Assembly (NCBI GenBank): GCA_003278345.1
Contig: QCFH01000005.1
Location: 1-64,000 of the forward strand
Source of the DNA: Prochlorococcus sp. AG-363-C02
GTDB lineage: Bacteria > Cyanobacteriota > Cyanobacteriia > PCC-6307 > Cyanobiaceae
DNA: 64,000 nt
Direction: 5' to 3'
Shown here: positions 55,055 to 64,000 of the stretch, piece after piece
Numbering within the stretch: position 1 is the stretch's first letter
Layout: every line of letters starts with the position of its first letter
Notes under the pieces: generated by a model
Seen by the model: only the letters and a program-made list of their open reading frames with translations
Databases searched by the model: none
Told to the model about the DNA's origin: nothing
Position numbers and translations under genes: made by a program

Positions 55055-57060
55055 TACAACTGTGAGTTGATGTTGAATTCATAGCTTTCTGAAGGAAAGA
55101 GTTTCCATCCTCCTGAGCCATCAAGTTCAAGGACAGTATCGTGAAACTCTTTTAAAGTTGGTCTATGTCCCACACTTACAAAAGCCATTTCTCGATTGGA
55201 AAGCAACTGATAGAGATGTTTCTCAGTATTCACATCTAATGCACTAGTTGCCTCATCAAGTATTACAAACCTAGGAGAATTCAATAGTAATCTGGCAAAA
55301 GCAAGACGTTGTTGTTCTCCTAGAGAAAGTAACCTTGGCCAATCTTGTTTAATATCAAAATCTGGGTAGCGTTGATTAATTTCTTGTAATCTTACCTCTT
55401 CCAAAACAGACCTTAAGTGTTCGTTAGTAAACCTACTAGTTTCTTGTGGGTAGCATAACTGCTCCCTAAGAGTTCCAAGAATCATATATGGTTTCTGAGG
55501 GATGAACAATAGCTCTTCATTGGAAGGACGCTTGACTTCTCCTTTAACTGCTGGCCAGAGACCACTAAGGAGTCTTAAAAAAGAAGTTTTACCACATCCA
55601 CTAGGACCTACAACTAAAACTTTCTGCTGAGGAGCAACTTCAATTGATAAATCTTTTATTAGACATTTTTTACTTTTAGGAGGAAATAAATCAATATTTT
55701 TTAGCAAGATTGAGTATTCTTCAGTATTAATTAAGGTCTGATCTTTAATATCAAGTGTGCTTATATCCTCGACTTTTCCTTGAAAGGCTTCTAATCTGCT
55801 AATTGATGCAGAAAATGCTGATAATCTATCAATATTATTTACTATATAGCTTACTGAACCTAATACTTGACTAAAGGCAATAAATGCCTGACCAAATACT
55901 CCAAAGTCTACTTCCTTCGCAAAATAAATCGGTGCAATTACTAGCCAAGGTAAAAATCTTGAGAAATAATCATATGAGCGCTGAATTACACTTATTAAAG
56001 CTTCCCAAATAATTAACTTATTATAATTTTTAATTGCACCTCCAAGTCTTCTTTGAGCCTCCTTAGATTCTTGATCTTCTCCTCTATAAAAGGCAATAGA
56101 TTCTGCATTATCTCTAATATGAACTAAACCATATCTAAAATCAGCTTCTAATCTTAATTGCTGATTATTTAAAACAACTAATTTCCTGCTTGCAATAATT
56201 ACTAATGCAGTTCCACCTACAGAATAAATCAAGAGCCACAAGGCAAGCTTTGAACTTATGGTCCATAAAACTATTATAAAGCTAAAAAAGGTTAAAAATG
56301 AAGCTAATATTTCTACTATTACAGCAAGACTAGTATTGGTGAAGCTTGCTGTATCTTGTGAAATCCTTTGATCAGGGTTGTCAATTTCTTCAGCTTCTTC
56401 ATCATTAGGATTTAATTGATAATACGCACGATTTGACATGTATTTATTGAGCATTTTGTCACTTAGCCATTCTCTCCAAAGTAGACCTAAGCGAGGCACT
56501 AGATAACTTTGTAATGCTCTAATAGGTAAAGCAAGTATTAAACAAAAGGCATATATAGTTACTACTTTCCAGAACCCATCTTGATCATATCCAACTAATG
56601 CATTTTCTACATTTCTAGCAACAAAACTAATACCAACATTTATTCCATTGATCACTAATATAAGTAATAAAATGGCCCCTAACATTAACCAGGGTAGCCA
56701 TCTTCCATCTCTTAATTTTGTTCTAGATGAAGTAAAACAAAGAATTCCACCAATCATAAATCCACTTGCTATTGCTCCTACAGGACTTTCCCAAATAGAG
56801 GAAATCTTTTCAGGTACACCAGGTAGAAATCTTTGCTGAAGTTCAGGTGCAATGAAATTTAATCCAGAAACTATAACTGTTAAAAGAATTAAAGTGCTTC
56901 CAATTACAACTGCAATTAAGGCAAAAATTAGTAAAACAAATTGCCAAGAGTTTGTTTCTTCAACTGGAAGAAAATAAGGTTGGGCTAACTTTCTAAGTTT
57001 GCCAAGTTGGATTATGAAAGATTGTCCCAAAGGTTTTGGAGTTTTTTCAGCTATGTTCAT
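55054..57060 (-). CDS. ABC transporter, fused permease/ATPase (SbmA/ABCD-like)
   Basis: 668 residues. The N-terminal membrane domain contains about six helices in residues 30-400. The ATPase domain has VVGPSGCGKTSFLRLLSGLWP (Walker A), the signature LSLGEQQRLAFARLLL (LSLGE instead of LSGGQ) and Walker B FVILDEATSALD. The membrane region's SWEFVLLI-like start and the LSLGE form are typical of the ABCD/SbmA-type half-transporters. The substrate is unknown; vitamin B12 or fatty-acid-type cargo is known for relatives. hli follows with overlapping codons, and hinT precedes by about ten bases. Confidence 0.85.
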   Translation of the reverse strand: MNIAEKTPKPLGQSFIIQLGKLRKLAQPYFLPVEETNSWQFVLLIFALIAVVIGSTLILLTVIVSGLNFIAPELQQRFLPGVPEKISSIWESPVGAIASGFMIGGILCFTSSRTKLRDGRWLPWLMLGAILLLILVINGINVGISFVARNVENALVGYDQDGFWKVVTIYAFCLILALPIRALQSYLVPRLGLLWREWLSDKMLNKYMSNRAYYQLNPNDEEAEEIDNPDQRISQDTASFTNTSLAVIVEILASFLTFFSFIIVLWTISSKLALWLLIYSVGGTALVIIASRKLVVLNNQQLRLEADFRYGLVHIRDNAESIAFYRGEDQESKEAQRRLGGAIKNYNKLIIWEALISVIQRSYDYFSRFLPWLVIAPIYFAKEVDFGVFGQAFIAFSQVLGSVSYIVNNIDRLSAFSASISRLEAFQGKVEDISTLDIKDQTLINTEEYSILLKNIDLFPPKSKKCLIKDLSIEVAPQQKVLVVGPSGCGKTSFLRLLSGLWPAVKGEVKRPSNEELLFIPQKPYMILGTLREQLCYPQETSRFTNEHLRSVLEEVRLQEINQRYPDFDIKQDWPRLLSLGEQQRLAFARLLLNSPRFVILDEATSALDVNTEKHLYQLLSNREMAFVSVGHRPTLKEFHDTVLELDGSGGWKLFPSESYEFNINSQL

Positions 57061-57069
57061 TCTTATTTT

Positions 57070-57411
57070 TTAACCGGGTGGCCACTTTAAGGGACGACCC
57101 CCAATTACATGTAAATGTAAGTGAAAAACAGTTTGACCTGACTCTTCTCCGGTATTTATTACTGTTCTCCAGTTGTCTAGACCCTCTTGAATTGCAACTT
57201 TTTTTGAAATAATTAGCAAGTGACCCAGTAAGTCTATGTCTTCATCTTTCGCTTCTTTAAGACTTGTTATAGGTTTTCTTGGAATAATAAGAATGTGAAC
57301 TGGTGCTTGAGGTTGAATATCTCTAAATGCAATGCATAAAGAATCACTATGAATTTTATCGCAAGGAATTTCTCCTTTCAGAATTTTCCCAAAGATTGTT
57401 TCTTCATTCAT
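57070..57411 (-). CDS. hinT: HIT family nucleotide hydrolase (HinT-like)
   Basis: 113 residues from the ATG giving MNEETIFGKILKGEIPCDKI, the family's N-terminus; the ORF track adds 19 residues upstream that do not look conserved. The histidine triad is HLHLHVIGGRPL near the C-terminus. It hydrolyses purine nucleoside phosphoramidates. It is between def and the ABC gene on the minus strand. Confidence 0.93.
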   Translation of the reverse strand: MNEETIFGKILKGEIPCDKIHSDSLCIAFRDIQPQAPVHILIIPRKPITSLKEAKDEDIDLLGHLLIISKKVAIQEGLDNWRTVINTGEESGQTVFHLHLHVIGGRPLKWPPG

Positions 57412-57519
57412 AATAGATTCTCTTTTCAATTCTAAACTTTTAATAATTCTAGAATTAATTTTCTCCATTAAACTAATTGATTGGATTAATTAAGCTATTT
57501 TTATAGTTATTTTACTTTA

Positions 57520-58128
57520 TCAATCCTTTATTTTGACTACATCCTTGTTATTAAACCCGTGCTCTTTTAATTCTTTTTTCAAATCCTCTTCATTATTCAC
57601 TCTGTCTACAAAAAGTACACCATTCAAATGATCCAGTTCATGCTGAATACATCTTGCTAAGAGCCCATCAGTATTTAATTTTTTTGGTCTTCCCATTTCA
57701 TCTCTAAAATTCACTTTAATTGATGATGGTCTAATTACATTTAAGTAAACACCTGGAATACTTAAACAACCTTCTTCATAGGTTTCTATAGAGGCACTAA
57801 ATTCTGTAATTTCAGGATTAATGAAAATTATTGGGGGTGTACTGGGATTCTCAATATCCAAGTCAATCACTAATAGTTGCTTGTGAATTCCTACTTGAGG
57901 TGCAGCAAGGCCAATACCTTTAGCAGAATACATGCTATGCAGCATTTTTTTAATTAAATCTCTAATGCTTGCATCTACTTTGCTAATTCGCTTGGCAGGT
58001 TTTCTTAAAACAGAGTTTCCAAGTGTATGTATAGCTAGCTCAGGCTTTTTGATTGGATTCTTTGAGATAGCAATGGAAGTCCTTTGCTTTTCTGCATTTA
58101 TTGCAAGTTGCGAAAAACTTCGTGCCAA
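57520..58128 (-). CDS. def: Peptide deformylase
   Basis: Removes the formyl group from nascent proteins. 202 residues. The three motifs are complete: GIGLAAPQVG, EGCLSIP (metal cysteine) and QHELDHLNGVLFVDR (HExxH metal ligands). An N-terminal extension of about 30 residues precedes the fold (AIHTLGNSVLRKPAKRI). It is divergent from the S9 peptidase gene with 106 bp between starts. Confidence 0.95.
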   Translation of the reverse strand: MARSFSQLAINAEKQRTSIAISKNPIKKPELAIHTLGNSVLRKPAKRISKVDASIRDLIKKMLHSMYSAKGIGLAAPQVGIHKQLLVIDLDIENPSTPPIIFINPEITEFSASIETYEEGCLSIPGVYLNVIRPSSIKVNFRDEMGRPKKLNTDGLLARCIQHELDHLNGVLFVDRVNNEEDLKKELKEHGFNNKDVVKIKD

Positions 58129-58234
58129 GGGATGTTTAATACTAACTCAATTTGATTTTACCTATTTTTAGAACCAATAGGCGAGTATTCTATTAATTTC
58201 AAGGGTATTAGATGTATATGAGCAAACTAAGAAT

Positions 58235-60157
58235 ATGCAAAAGTTGGATGCAGAAAGTGTTTTTGGATTCTCTTCCAAATTAAAAGAAACTAAATTGATT
58301 GATGACTTCGTTCTTTGGTTAGAGCAAAGACCTAATGAATGTGGACGAACAACCTTATTAATACGCCGTTTGGAAGAACCTGACTCTTGTCCATTTGAGT
58401 TGACTCCTGCTCCATTTAATCTTCGAACTAGAATTCATGGATATGGAGGTGCTCCATATGCAGTTGAATGTTACTTAGATCAATTAATATTGGTTTGGAT
58501 AGACGATTCAAATGGCTGTTTATGGAAACAATCTTGGTCTTTATCCAATAAGAAATTATTCGAACAAAATATATTAAATTTAAAGCCATCTTCTAAACCA
58601 ATCTGTCTTTCAAAAGAAGATAATAGTTATCTAGGTGATGGCCTTATTGATTTAAAAAGAATGCAATGGATAGGTTTAATGGAGAAAGATGATAAAGATT
58701 ATATAGTTACATTTTCATTATTAGATGAATTAGAAGAACCTTATATTCTGTATCGAGCTAGTGGTTTTTTAGGCTATTTTAAATTAAATCCTAACGGAGA
58801 TCGATTAGCTTGGATTGAATGGCAAAATAAAGATATGCCTTGGGAACGAAGCCAGCTATGGAAAGGAGATTTAGGTGATAATGGTGAATTAACTTCCTTG
58901 ATTTTTGTAGCTGGAAGTAAATCTAATGATAATATATCGGTCTTTCAGCCTATTTGGTTTAATAACTTTAAACTGATATTTACTGAAGATTATACTGGAT
59001 GGTGGAATCTTAAATCTGTTGATTTTGATATAAATAATAAGATAATTGCACATGACCAGATATGTAATATAGAAGCTGATTTAGGTTTGCCTCAATGGGT
59101 GGCTGGAATGTCTACTATTGCGATTTCTAATGATCAAATTGTTGCCCTAAGTTGTTCCAAATCAATATGGAGTCTTATATTAATTAGTTTAACTGGATTA
59201 ATTAAAAAAATAGATATTCCTTATGATGATATGTCCTATTTAGATGCAAAAAATGGTAAAGCTATTCTTATTGCTAGTAATTCTATGAAGGAACCTATAT
59301 TGATAGAAGTTGATTTAATCTTATCAGACTATAATGAACAAAAGAATCATAATAAGTTACCTTTAAAAAGTGAAGAAATTAGTGTAGGAGAAAGTATTTG
59401 GTACTCTGGTTTTAATAAACTATTAACACAAGCTTGGTATTACCCTCCTTGTATTTATAGATTTAAGAAGACACCTCTTTTGGTTAAAATACATAGTGGT
59501 CCTACATCCATGACATCTAGATCCTTGGATTTAACTATTCAGTATTGGACTTCACGAGGATGGGCAGTATTAGATGTTAATTATGGGGGATCTACTGGCT
59601 TCGGGAAAAAGTATAGAGATCGTCTTAAAGGCGGATGGGGTGAAGTTGATTCCTTTGATTGTATTTCAGCTGCTTCAGAATTAGTTCGATTAGGAAAAGT
59701 AGATAATGAATTAATTGTTGTTGAAGGCTCTAGTGCAGGTGGTTTCACAGCTTTATCTAGCATTTTCCGCTCGGATATTTTTAAAGCTGCTGCTTGTAAA
59801 TATCCAGTGACAGATTTAATAGACATGCATAAAAATACTCATCGATTTGAGTCTGGCTATTTAAATTTTTTATTAGGTACTTTTGAAGATAATCAAGATA
59901 GATATTTTGCACGGTCTCCTATTAATAATATCGATAAAATAAATACTCCAATTATTCTCTTTCATGGATTAAAAGACAATGTAGTTAATATAGAACAATC
60001 TAAACAAATTTTTCATGCTTTAAAAAATCGAAAGGTACCTGTTGAGTTTCATAAGATTCCTAATGAAGGGCATGGTTTTAAAGACAAAAGTGTTAATGTT
60101 GATGTTTTACATTTAACAGAATATTTTTTTACAAAGCATTTAGGAATTGCTTTTTAA
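58235..60157 (+). CDS. Prolyl-oligopeptidase-family (S9) serine peptidase
   Basis: 640 residues. The N-terminal ~380 residues form a beta-propeller-like region, followed by an alpha/beta-hydrolase domain. The catalytic serine is in VVEGSSAGGFTALSSIF, the aspartate in LFHGLKDNVVNIEQS and the histidine in PNEGHGFKD. GWAVLDVNYGGSTGFGKKYRDRLKGGWGEVD is the S9C/acylaminoacyl-peptidase-type oxyanion region. Cytoplasmic, since no signal peptide is seen; the substrate is unknown. The last 18 bases overlap the end of convergent sufS. Confidence 0.9.
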   Translation: MQKLDAESVFGFSSKLKETKLIDDFVLWLEQRPNECGRTTLLIRRLEEPDSCPFELTPAPFNLRTRIHGYGGAPYAVECYLDQLILVWIDDSNGCLWKQSWSLSNKKLFEQNILNLKPSSKPICLSKEDNSYLGDGLIDLKRMQWIGLMEKDDKDYIVTFSLLDELEEPYILYRASGFLGYFKLNPNGDRLAWIEWQNKDMPWERSQLWKGDLGDNGELTSLIFVAGSKSNDNISVFQPIWFNNFKLIFTEDYTGWWNLKSVDFDINNKIIAHDQICNIEADLGLPQWVAGMSTIAISNDQIVALSCSKSIWSLILISLTGLIKKIDIPYDDMSYLDAKNGKAILIASNSMKEPILIEVDLILSDYNEQKNHNKLPLKSEEISVGESIWYSGFNKLLTQAWYYPPCIYRFKKTPLLVKIHSGPTSMTSRSLDLTIQYWTSRGWAVLDVNYGGSTGFGKKYRDRLKGGWGEVDSFDCISAASELVRLGKVDNELIVVEGSSAGGFTALSSIFRSDIFKAAACKYPVTDLIDMHKNTHRFESGYLNFLLGTFEDNQDRYFARSPINNIDKINTPIILFHGLKDNVVNIEQSKQIFHALKNRKVPVEFHKIPNEGHGFKDKSVNVDVLHLTEYFFTKHLGIAF

Positions 60158-61393
60158 GAAATTAATAGCTGATTTAAGTTCTTCTACAAATAAATCAATT
60201 TCATCTGTTGTAGAGGTAAAACTAAGACTTACTCTTGCTGACGAAGTTAGCTTGTAATATTTATGCAGTGGTTGACAACAATGGTGGCCACTTCTAATAC
60301 AAATATTTTTTGAATCTAATAATTCAGCTATATCATTTGAGTGAATATTTTTCACGTAAAAAGTAGCTAAGGCCGCTCTATTCTCTTGTTTTTCTGGAGA
60401 TGGACCTAAAATATTTATACCTTTTACATCTTGAAGTTGATTAAAGAGATATTTTGTCATTTCTCTTTCATGCATTTGTATGTTATTTAAACCAATAGAT
60501 TGAAGATAATTAATGGCTGCTCCCATGCCAATTGCTTCTCCAATTGCTGGAGTACCAGCTTCAAATTTAAATGGTAAATCCGACCAGCTACTTTCAAATA
60601 GAGAAACATCCTGTATCATTTCACCTCCGCCTAGGAAGGGGGGCATACTTTCTAAAATATTTTCATGAGCCCATAGGAAACCACAGCCAGTTGGACCACA
60701 TATTTTATGAGAAGAACCTGCTAGAAAATCAATATTTAATGAGTCTATATCAATAGATTGATGGGCAAGGCTTTGACAAGCATCTAATAGAACCAAAGCA
60801 CCATAATCATGAGCAATCTTTGATATTTTCTGAATTGGATTACAGGTACCCAATGTATTACTTATATGTAGAAGACTGACTAGTTTAGTTCTATCATTAA
60901 TTTGATTGCAAAAGTCGTCAAAATCTAGTAAGCCTTCATCGGTAATTCCTATATACCTTAGTTTGCATCCTTTACGTTTTGCGAGCAATTGCCATGGAAC
61001 CAAATTGCTATGGTGTTCCATTAGACTAAGTATTATTTCATCATCTTCTTTTAATTCAGAGTTTCCCCAAGAATATGCAACTAAATTTATAGCTTCAGTT
61101 GCATTTCTAGTAAAAATTATTTCTTTTGATGATTTTGCATTAATAAATTCTGAGGTAATTTTTCTGGCTTGTTCAAATTCTTCAGTTGCCTTAGCACTTA
61201 GTTGATGAGCTCCTCTATGAACATTTGCATTTTCATACTTATAGTAATTAGATAACTTTTTAATCACTTGAATAGGCTTTTGACTTGTTGCTGCATGGTC
61301 AAGATAGATTAAATTACTTACAACATCTCTTTGACTGGAGAATAGGGGAAAATCTTTTCTTGTTATGTTTGCTAAATTATTTAATTTATTCAT
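60140..61393 (-). CDS. sufS: Cysteine desulfurase SufS
   Basis: Releases sulfur from cysteine for Fe-S cluster assembly. 417 residues, class V PLP enzyme. IYLDHAATSQKPIQVI is the N-terminal signature, the PLP lysine is in AGSSHKICGPTGCGFL, and the persulfide cysteine in IRSGHHCCQPLHKY. It is the last gene of the sufBCDS operon, one base after sufD. The 3' end overlaps the S9 peptidase gene by 18 bases. Confidence 0.96.
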   Translation of the reverse strand: MNKLNNLANITRKDFPLFSSQRDVVSNLIYLDHAATSQKPIQVIKKLSNYYKYENANVHRGAHQLSAKATEEFEQARKITSEFINAKSSKEIIFTRNATEAINLVAYSWGNSELKEDDEIILSLMEHHSNLVPWQLLAKRKGCKLRYIGITDEGLLDFDDFCNQINDRTKLVSLLHISNTLGTCNPIQKISKIAHDYGALVLLDACQSLAHQSIDIDSLNIDFLAGSSHKICGPTGCGFLWAHENILESMPPFLGGGEMIQDVSLFESSWSDLPFKFEAGTPAIGEAIGMGAAINYLQSIGLNNIQMHEREMTKYLFNQLQDVKGINILGPSPEKQENRAALATFYVKNIHSNDIAELLDSKNICIRSGHHCCQPLHKYYKLTSSARVSLSFTSTTDEIDLFVEELKSAINFLKSNS

Positions 61394-61394
61394 T

Positions 61395-62576
61395 TTATTT
61401 AGAATTCCTTAAATGTTCGTAAAGATCGAAATTTTCATCATTTGTTAATTTGATATTATTGGTAATTTCTTGACAAAATCCTTTAATTAATAAAGAATTA
61501 GCTTGATCTTTATTAATGCCTCTACTTTGAAGATAAAATATTTGATTCTCTTCTAATTGGCTAATTGTTGCACCATGACTACATTTAACATCATCTGCAA
61601 TAATTTTTAGCTTTGGAATTGTATTTATTCTTCCCTTTGAAGATAGAAGAAGATTTTTACTTAATTGGGATGCTTGTGTTTTTTGTGCAACTTTGGGGAC
61701 TTCAATTAGGCCATCAAAAATATAATGAGATTCATCTTCTACGATAGCTTTATTGAGTTGGTTTAATGAACCATTTGGACCTTTAAATTTAACATAAGTG
61801 TGTGAAGCTAACTCTTCATTATCTTTTGCAATTGAAAGGCTTTTTATTGTTGTATTAGCTTTTCCATCTAGCTGTACAATTTTTTTCTCTAATCTGCTTA
61901 AATACCATCCTTCTTGAAATGTAATTAATGAATAGTTACTATTTTCTTTTTGTTTTACTTTAATAGTTCCCAATAAGTTAGATAATTTCTTTCCTATTGC
62001 CACAAAATTATGATTAACGGTTGAATTCTCTTTTAAATGAATTTCAATTAAATGACTATGTGCAGATAATATAGATCCTTTTATAACTTGTAATAAATTT
62101 AATTGGCAATTATTCTCAACCACAATTATTATTTTAGTAGGCGATAATTCTTTTTCTAAATTAGATATTGTCAGATCAAGGTTAATTGTATTTGTACTCT
62201 TAACTTTTAATCCTATGATATCATTATTAATTGCTTGATTAAAAATATTTAGAAGATTATTATTGCCATCAAAATTGTTCGAATAATATTTTAGTATTTC
62301 ATCTTCGCTTAGTATTTCTATACTATCAGGTAGATTTTTAACATTAATTGTTTTGTCAAAATTTAATTTTATTGATTGAGTGTGTTTTTTATTTGCAATA
62401 GGAATCTTTAAAATCCTTTTAAAACGTTCTATATTAGTGATACGCCATTCTTCTAATTGTTTGGATGGTAAGCCTTCTTCTTTAAGACTTTGTTTGGCTT
62501 TTCTTTGCGACTCTGATAGAAAAGGTTCTGATTTTTCTAGGGAATCTATCCAATGTATAAACTCTTCTTGTTTCAT
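61395..62576 (-). CDS. sufD: Fe-S cluster assembly scaffold subunit SufD
   Basis: 393 residues. It forms the SufBC2D scaffold complex with SufB and SufC. The N-terminal region is variable; the C-terminal beta-helix ends in the conserved NTIPKLKIIADDVKCSHGATISQLEENQIFYLQSRG, containing the family histidine. Its start overlaps the sufC stop by one base, indicating coupling. It is followed by sufS. Confidence 0.94.
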   Translation of the reverse strand: MKQEEFIHWIDSLEKSEPFLSESQRKAKQSLKEEGLPSKQLEEWRITNIERFKRILKIPIANKKHTQSIKLNFDKTINVKNLPDSIEILSEDEILKYYSNNFDGNNNLLNIFNQAINNDIIGLKVKSTNTINLDLTISNLEKELSPTKIIIVVENNCQLNLLQVIKGSILSAHSHLIEIHLKENSTVNHNFVAIGKKLSNLLGTIKVKQKENSNYSLITFQEGWYLSRLEKKIVQLDGKANTTIKSLSIAKDNEELASHTYVKFKGPNGSLNQLNKAIVEDESHYIFDGLIEVPKVAQKTQASQLSKNLLLSSKGRINTIPKLKIIADDVKCSHGATISQLEENQIFYLQSRGINKDQANSLLIKGFCQEITNNIKLTNDENFDLYEHLRNSK

Positions 62577-63349
62577 TAAGAAATCTTAGATTCGTTTTGT
62601 ATGGCTTCATAACCAGATTCTTCTAGTTCTATCGCTAGTTCTTTTCCGCCTGTTTTAATTATTTTGCCATTCTCCATAATATGGACAAAGTCAGGCTTGA
62701 TTTCATTTAATAACCGTTGATAATGAGTTATTAGAATCGTTGCTTTTTTTTCTGAATGTAGTCGATTTATCCCCGATGCAACTATTCTCAAAGCATCTAT
62801 ATCTAAACCTGAATCTGTTTCATCCAATATTGAAAGATTGGGCTGAAGTAATGCCATTTGCAGAATTTCATTTCTTTTCTTTTCACCTCCTGAAAATCCC
62901 TCATTAACTGCTCTATCAAGGAAAGACTTATTCATTTTTACTATATCTAATTTATCCTCTACCCACTCTTCAAATTCGAATGTATCTAATTCACTTTGAT
63001 TTAGATCTTTTCTTCGAGAATTTACTGCGACTCTAAGAAAATCTATATTTTTTACACCTGGAATCTCAACGGGATATTGAAATCCTAAGAATATTCCTTT
63101 ATTCGATCTTTCCTCTGGTTCTAAATCTTCTATATTTTGATTTTCATAATAAATCTCGCCTTTATTTATTGTATAGATAGGATCACCAGCAATAATCTTT
63201 GATAAGGTGCTTTTCCCACTTCCATTTCTACCCATTATTGCATGAATTTCACCTTCATTTACTGTTAGATTAACTCCATTTAATATCAATTTATTCTCTA
63301 TACTTGCATAGAGATTTTTTATTTCTAAGATTATTTTTTTAGATGTCAT
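62576..63349 (-). CDS. sufC: Fe-S cluster assembly ATPase SufC
   Basis: 257-residue ABC-type ATPase that drives the SufBC2D scaffold. Walker A is [19 protein letters not shown], the signature [19 protein letters not shown] and Walker [17 protein letters not shown]; the signature and switch are standard SufC forms. It is 22 bases downstream of sufB and its stop overlaps the sufD start. Confidence 0.97.
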   Translation of the reverse strand: MTSKKIILEIKNLYASIENKLILNGVNLTVNEGEIHAIMGRNGSGKSTLSKIIAGDPIYTINKGEIYYENQNIEDLEPEERSNKGIFLGFQYPVEIPGVKNIDFLRVAVNSRRKDLNQSELDTFEFEEWVEDKLDIVKMNKSFLDRAVNEGFSGGEKKRNEILQMALLQPNLSILDETDSGLDIDALRIVASGINRLHSEKKATILITHYQRLLNEIKPDFVHIMENGKIIKTGGKELAIELEESGYEAIQNESKIS

Positions 63350-63371
63350 GATTAAAATAGATTATTCGCTT

Positions 63372-64000
63372 TCATCCTACAGAACCTTCTAATTTAAGTC
63401 CTAATAGACTATCTGCTTCTGAAGCAAATTCCATTGGCAGATGATTAAAAACATCTCTGCAGAAACCACTCACCATCATCGATATAGCTTCTTCATTACC
63501 TATACCTCTACTTTGCAAATAAAACAATTGATCTTCTGAAATTTTAGAAGTGCTTGCTTCGTGTTCTATAGATGCATCTTTTTGTTTTGATTGTATATAA
63601 GGATAAGTATTTGCCTCTGCTTGATCTCCAATTAATAGAGAATCACATTGGCTATAATTTTTTGCACCAATTGCTTTTGGTGAAATTTGTACTAGTCCTC
63701 TGTAACTGTTTTTTGAATGTCCAGCACTAATACCTTTACTTATAATTGTAGATTTTGTATTTTTACCAAGATGTATCATTTTAGTTCCAGTATCTGCTAT
63801 TTGTTTGTTATTAGTTAACGCAACTGAATAGAATTCTCCAATTGAATCCTCTCCCTCTAACAGACAACTAGGGTATTTCCAAGTTATTGAAGAACCTGTT
63901 TCGACTTGAGACCAACTAATTTTGCTTCTATTACCTTTACATCTACCTCTTTTGGTAACGAAATTATATATGCCCCCTTTCCCATCCTTATCTCCTGCAT
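63372..64000 (-). CDS. sufB: Fe-S cluster assembly scaffold subunit SufB (partial, N-terminus beyond window)
   Basis: The minus-strand frame runs from the stop at 63372 through the window edge, giving about 209 C-terminal residues; the ORF track reports only an internal 135-aa part. The visible part includes [45 protein letters not shown] and the cysteine/histidine-bearing [24 protein letters not shown] that closes the beta-helix. SufB is the core scaffold and is about 480 residues, so more than half is outside. It is the first visible gene of the sufBCDS operon. Confidence 0.97.
   Translation of the reverse strand, partial: AGDKDGKGGIYNFVTKRGRCKGNRSKISWSQVETGSSITWKYPSCLLEGEDSIGEFYSVALTNNKQIADTGTKMIHLGKNTKSTIISKGISAGHSKNSYRGLVQISPKAIGAKNYSQCDSLLIGDQAEANTYPYIQSKQKDASIEHEASTSKISEDQLFYLQSRGIGNEEAISMMVSGFCRDVFNHLPMEFASEADSLLGLKLEGSVG

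Noticed and set aside
1-64000. CRISPR array, prophage or insertion sequence
   Set aside because: I saw no regularly spaced repeats, no cas genes, no transposase and no phage structural genes; the only strong direct repeat is the 204-bp tmRNA-linked pair.

Overview
The window looks like chromosome of a low-light Prochlorococcus or a very close marine picocyanobacterium. The DNA is AT-rich and gene-dense. It carries cyanobacterial markers (gap2, ycf66, a PsbX-like protein, an Hli protein, tandem flavodiiron proteins, a lumenal cyclophilin, a suf operon). It also has a two-piece (permuted) tmRNA whose tag reads ANKIVSFSRQTAPVAA, as known from marine picocyanobacteria. The strain assignment is inference; no database was searched.

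Layout. 1-9 kb: murC (3' end cut by the window edge), gap2, thiL, lumenal cyclophilin, efp, accB, pdxA, an SDR epimerase-like gene, two small genes whose starts overlap those of pdxA and the epimerase, an HNH protein and a secreted small protein. 9.4-13.5 kb: class V aminotransferase, cbiD, guaA. 13.5-16.4 kb: an acyltransferase-3/SGNH gene and about 1 kb without protein genes that holds a strong candidate small RNA with GGAAACA-type motifs (Yfr2-like). 16.4-19.3 kb: two conserved cyanobacterial unknowns and PBP2. 19.3-27.8 kb (minus strand): FMN reductase, flv3-flv1, and a SNF2 helicase/SWIM-protein pair. 27.9-38 kb: alaS, speA, ndk, thiO, gatB, coaE (no standard start codon visible) and argJ.

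37.9-42.4 kb is the most unusual part. A cobalamin riboswitch precedes a HupE/UreJ-type transporter, then come an outer-membrane barrel protein, an uncharacterised membrane protein and two diverged cupin genes. Two identical 204-bp direct repeats, plus a decayed third copy, bracket the cupins. The repeat closest to ssrA contains the 3' end and terminator of the permuted tmRNA gene. This looks like repeated segmental duplication or past integration at the tmRNA 3' end.

42.4-53.5 kb: THUMP-type RNA methyltransferase, a DUF883/YqjE-like membrane pair, a 43-aa membrane ORF, a LigD phosphoesterase-like protein, smc, a PRC-barrel protein, an LpxB-like protein, tRNA-Leu, accC and a YggT protein. 53.5-64 kb: psbX, ycf66, the def-hinT-ABC-hli cluster, an S9 peptidase, and the sufBCDS operon, whose sufB runs off the right edge.

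Functionally the window is mostly core metabolism: peptidoglycan (murC, PBP2), carbon fixation and electron valves (gap2, flv1/3), fatty-acid initiation (accB, accC), cofactors (thiL, thiO, pdxA, cbiD, coaE, suf), translation (efp, alaS, gatB, def, ssrA) and chromosome maintenance (smc). Neighbouring genes often overlap by a few bases, as expected of a streamlined genome.
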